Assembly: GCA_026645375.1 (NCBI GenBank)
Contig: JAPFFX010000392.1
Span: 1 to 15,858, forward strand
Reading direction: 5' to 3'
DNA: 15,858 nt
From: Citricoccus sp. WCRC_4
Lineage (GTDB): Bacteria; Actinomycetota; Actinomycetes; Actinomycetales; Micrococcaceae
The stretch's first letter is position 1. Each line of letters opens with the position of its first letter. Positions 14,750 to 15,858 of this stretch are shown here, one piece after another. Position numbers and translations under genes: made by a program. The notes beneath the pieces are model-generated. The model was not told the origin of the DNA, ran no database searches, and saw only the letters and a program-made list of their open reading frames with translations.

Positions 14750-15684
14750 CCTCCCGGGTGGCGGGCCGCTCCGGCAAGCAGGCCGGATTCGAGCGGGCGG
14801 CGGCGCCGGCAGGCGGGACCGCGCAGTCCCGCAACCGGGCCGGGTACGGACTGGTCGGACCGGGGTTGGTCTACCTGCTGGTGTTCTTCGTGTTGCCGGT
14901 GTTCACGCTGCTGGCCACCTCGCTGTACGTGAAGCCGCCCGGGGCCGAGGTGGGCCAGTTCGTCCCCGCCCTGGAGTTCGGGAACTACGCCGTCGTGCTG
15001 GGCGGGTACTGGCCCGAGCTGCTGCGTTCCTTCGGCTTCGCCCTGCTGGCCACGGTCCTGTGCCTGGTCATCGGCTATCCGATGGCCTACCTGATCGCCG
15101 TGCGGCTCCGGGGGCGGGCCCTCGTGCAGGGACTGCTGCTGGTGTTGCTGATCGCGCCGTTCTTCACCTCCTTCGTGCTGAGGACCCAGGCGTGGAAGCA
15201 GATCCTGGCGGACGAGGGGTTCCTGGTCCAGGCCCTGAAGACGCTGCACCTGATGCCGCAGGGTGCTTCCCTGACCGCCACGTCGGTGGCCGTGGTGGCG
15301 GGCCTGACCTACAACTTCCTGCCGTTCATGGTGCTGCCGATCTACGCGAACCTCCAGGCCCTGGACCACCGGCTGCTGGAGGCGGGCCGGGACCTGTACG
15401 GCAGTGACCTCGCGGTCTTCCGGACGGTCACCCTGCCGATCTCCGTGCCCGGCGTGCTGGCCGGGACCCTGCTGACCTTCATCCCCGCCTCGGGGGACTT
15501 CGTCAACGCGGCCATCCTGGGCAACAACCGCAACACGACCATGATCGGGCAGGTCATCGACTCCAAGTTCATGCGCGTGCTCGACTACCCCGGCGCGGCG
15601 GCGCTGTCCTTCATCCTCATGGTGGCGATCCTCGTCCTCGTGACCCTCTACGTGCGCAGGTTCGGCACCAGGGACCTGGTGTGA
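14746..15684 (+). CDS. potB: Polyamine-type ABC transporter permease (PotB-like)
   Basis: The 312-residue integral membrane protein has about six hydrophobic segments, beginning with GLVYLLVFFVLPVFTLLATS near residues 40-60. The EAA-type coupling loop, where PotA docks, is visible as EAGRDLYGSDLAVFRTVTLP (about 221-240). SGDFVNAAILG and the SKFMRVLDYPGAAALSFIL stretch are typical of PotB/PotH permeases. It would form the heteromeric channel with PotC, which should follow. A hydrophilic N-terminus of about 33 residues precedes the first membrane segment. The start overlaps PotA by 4 bp; a 19-bp gap with AGGGA follows before the next ATG at 15704. Confidence 0.92.
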   Translation: MTSRVAGRSGKQAGFERAAAPAGGTAQSRNRAGYGLVGPGLVYLLVFFVLPVFTLLATSLYVKPPGAEVGQFVPALEFGNYAVVLGGYWPELLRSFGFALLATVLCLVIGYPMAYLIAVRLRGRALVQGLLLVLLIAPFFTSFVLRTQAWKQILADEGFLVQALKTLHLMPQGASLTATSVAVVAGLTYNFLPFMVLPIYANLQALDHRLLEAGRDLYGSDLAVFRTVTLPISVPGVLAGTLLTFIPASGDFVNAAILGNNRNTTMIGQVIDSKFMRVLDYPGAAALSFILMVAILVLVTLYVRRFGTRDLV

Positions 15685-15703
15685 ACGGAAGGCAGGGACC
15701 GAC

Positions 15704-15787
15704 ATGACCAGTTCCGGGACGACCACCACGACGCCGGCCTCTCGGAGGCGATGGACGCACAACTCGCCGCCGAGGCCAAGGAGATAG
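15704..15787 (+). pseudogene. potC: Apparent broken start of a PotC-like permease gene
   Basis: An ATG with AGGGA five bases upstream, 19 bp after PotB, is where PotC is expected. Its first residues, MTSSGTTTTTPASRRRWTH, look like the hydrophilic, Arg-rich lead of an actinobacterial permease. The frame then hits TAG after 27 codons without any membrane segment. The likely explanations are a junction (insertion, deletion or assembly chimera) near 15750-15765, or a frameshift. Identity as PotC rests on position and the short N-terminus only. Confidence 0.4.
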
Positions 15788-15858
15788 AGTTCTACGGCAT
15801 CCTGGAAGAAGATCCCACCCTCCAGAACAACCGGGAGGAAGCCCTCGCCCTGCTCTCC
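15751..15858 (+). CDS. Unidentified partial reading frame at the right edge
   Basis: From an ATG at 15751 a frame stays open for 36 codons to the window end. Its peptide is acidic and helix-like (MDAQLAAEAKEIEFYGILEE, then DPTLQNNREEALALLS) and does not resemble a permease. By hand count it is about 61% GC, lower than its neighbours, and uses the rare ATA codon. The frame is also open upstream to the PotB stop, so the true start may lie elsewhere; the GGAGG only two bases before this ATG is too close to be a good ribosome site. I do not recognise the family. It may belong to whatever interrupted PotC. Confidence 0.35.
   Translation, partial: MDAQLAAEAKEIEFYGILEEDPTLQNNREEALALLS

Noticed and set aside
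14278..15762. A 494-codon minus-strand open frame opposite PotA/PotB
   Set aside because: It is antisense to clear ABC transporter genes and its translation is His/Gln/Arg-rich shadow sequence.

Overview
The window reads as chromosomal DNA of a high-GC actinobacterium. Codon third positions are almost all G or C, ATGA/TGATG gene overlaps are frequent, GTG starts occur, and the proteins resemble Micrococcales (Micrococcaceae-like) polyamine-catabolism proteins. The genus is an inference. Nearly all of the sequence is coding. No tRNA, rRNA, CRISPR array or complete mobile element is visible.

Layout. (1) Positions 1-6079, minus strand, form one tightly coupled operon. In transcription order it holds an FAD amine oxidase (putrescine-oxidase-like), a tandem-domain universal stress protein, an APC-family permease, agmatine deiminase, and an amidase-signature enzyme that runs off the left edge. 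(2) Positions 6080-6231 are a divergent control region with a 19-bp inverted repeat next to the amine oxidase start. It is followed by a plus-strand TetR-family regulator (6232-6954). (3) Positions 6968-11944, minus strand, form a second operon: Lrp/AsnC regulator, class III aminotransferase A (putrescine/GABA-pyruvate type), class III aminotransferase B, and a DAO-type FAD oxidoreductase (PuuB-like). (4) Positions 11945-12225 are a second divergent control region with a spaced inverted repeat between two candidate promoters. (5) From 12226, plus strand, lies a PotD-PotA-PotB polyamine-type ABC importer. The expected PotC gene starts at 15704 but its frame closes after 27 codons.

Together the genes describe uptake of polyamines or agmatine (APC permease, Pot ABC system) and their breakdown. 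Agmatine would go to N-carbamoylputrescine (agmatine deiminase) and then to putrescine; the usual second enzyme is absent and the overlapping amidase is a candidate substitute. Putrescine would go to 4-aminobutanal by oxidation (amine oxidase) or transamination, and then towards GABA and succinate. No aldehyde dehydrogenase and no nitrilase-type N-carbamoylputrescine amidase is present in the window.

The most noteworthy observations are: a one-base frameshift at 9820-9822 that severs the first ~43 residues of aminotransferase B; the abrupt break in PotC with lower-GC unrelated coding sequence at the right edge; the amidase translationally coupled to agmatine deiminase; and two palindromic candidate operators at the two divergent promoter regions. 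I see no clearly unprecedented system. This is a variant arrangement of a recognisable polyamine-utilisation locus.
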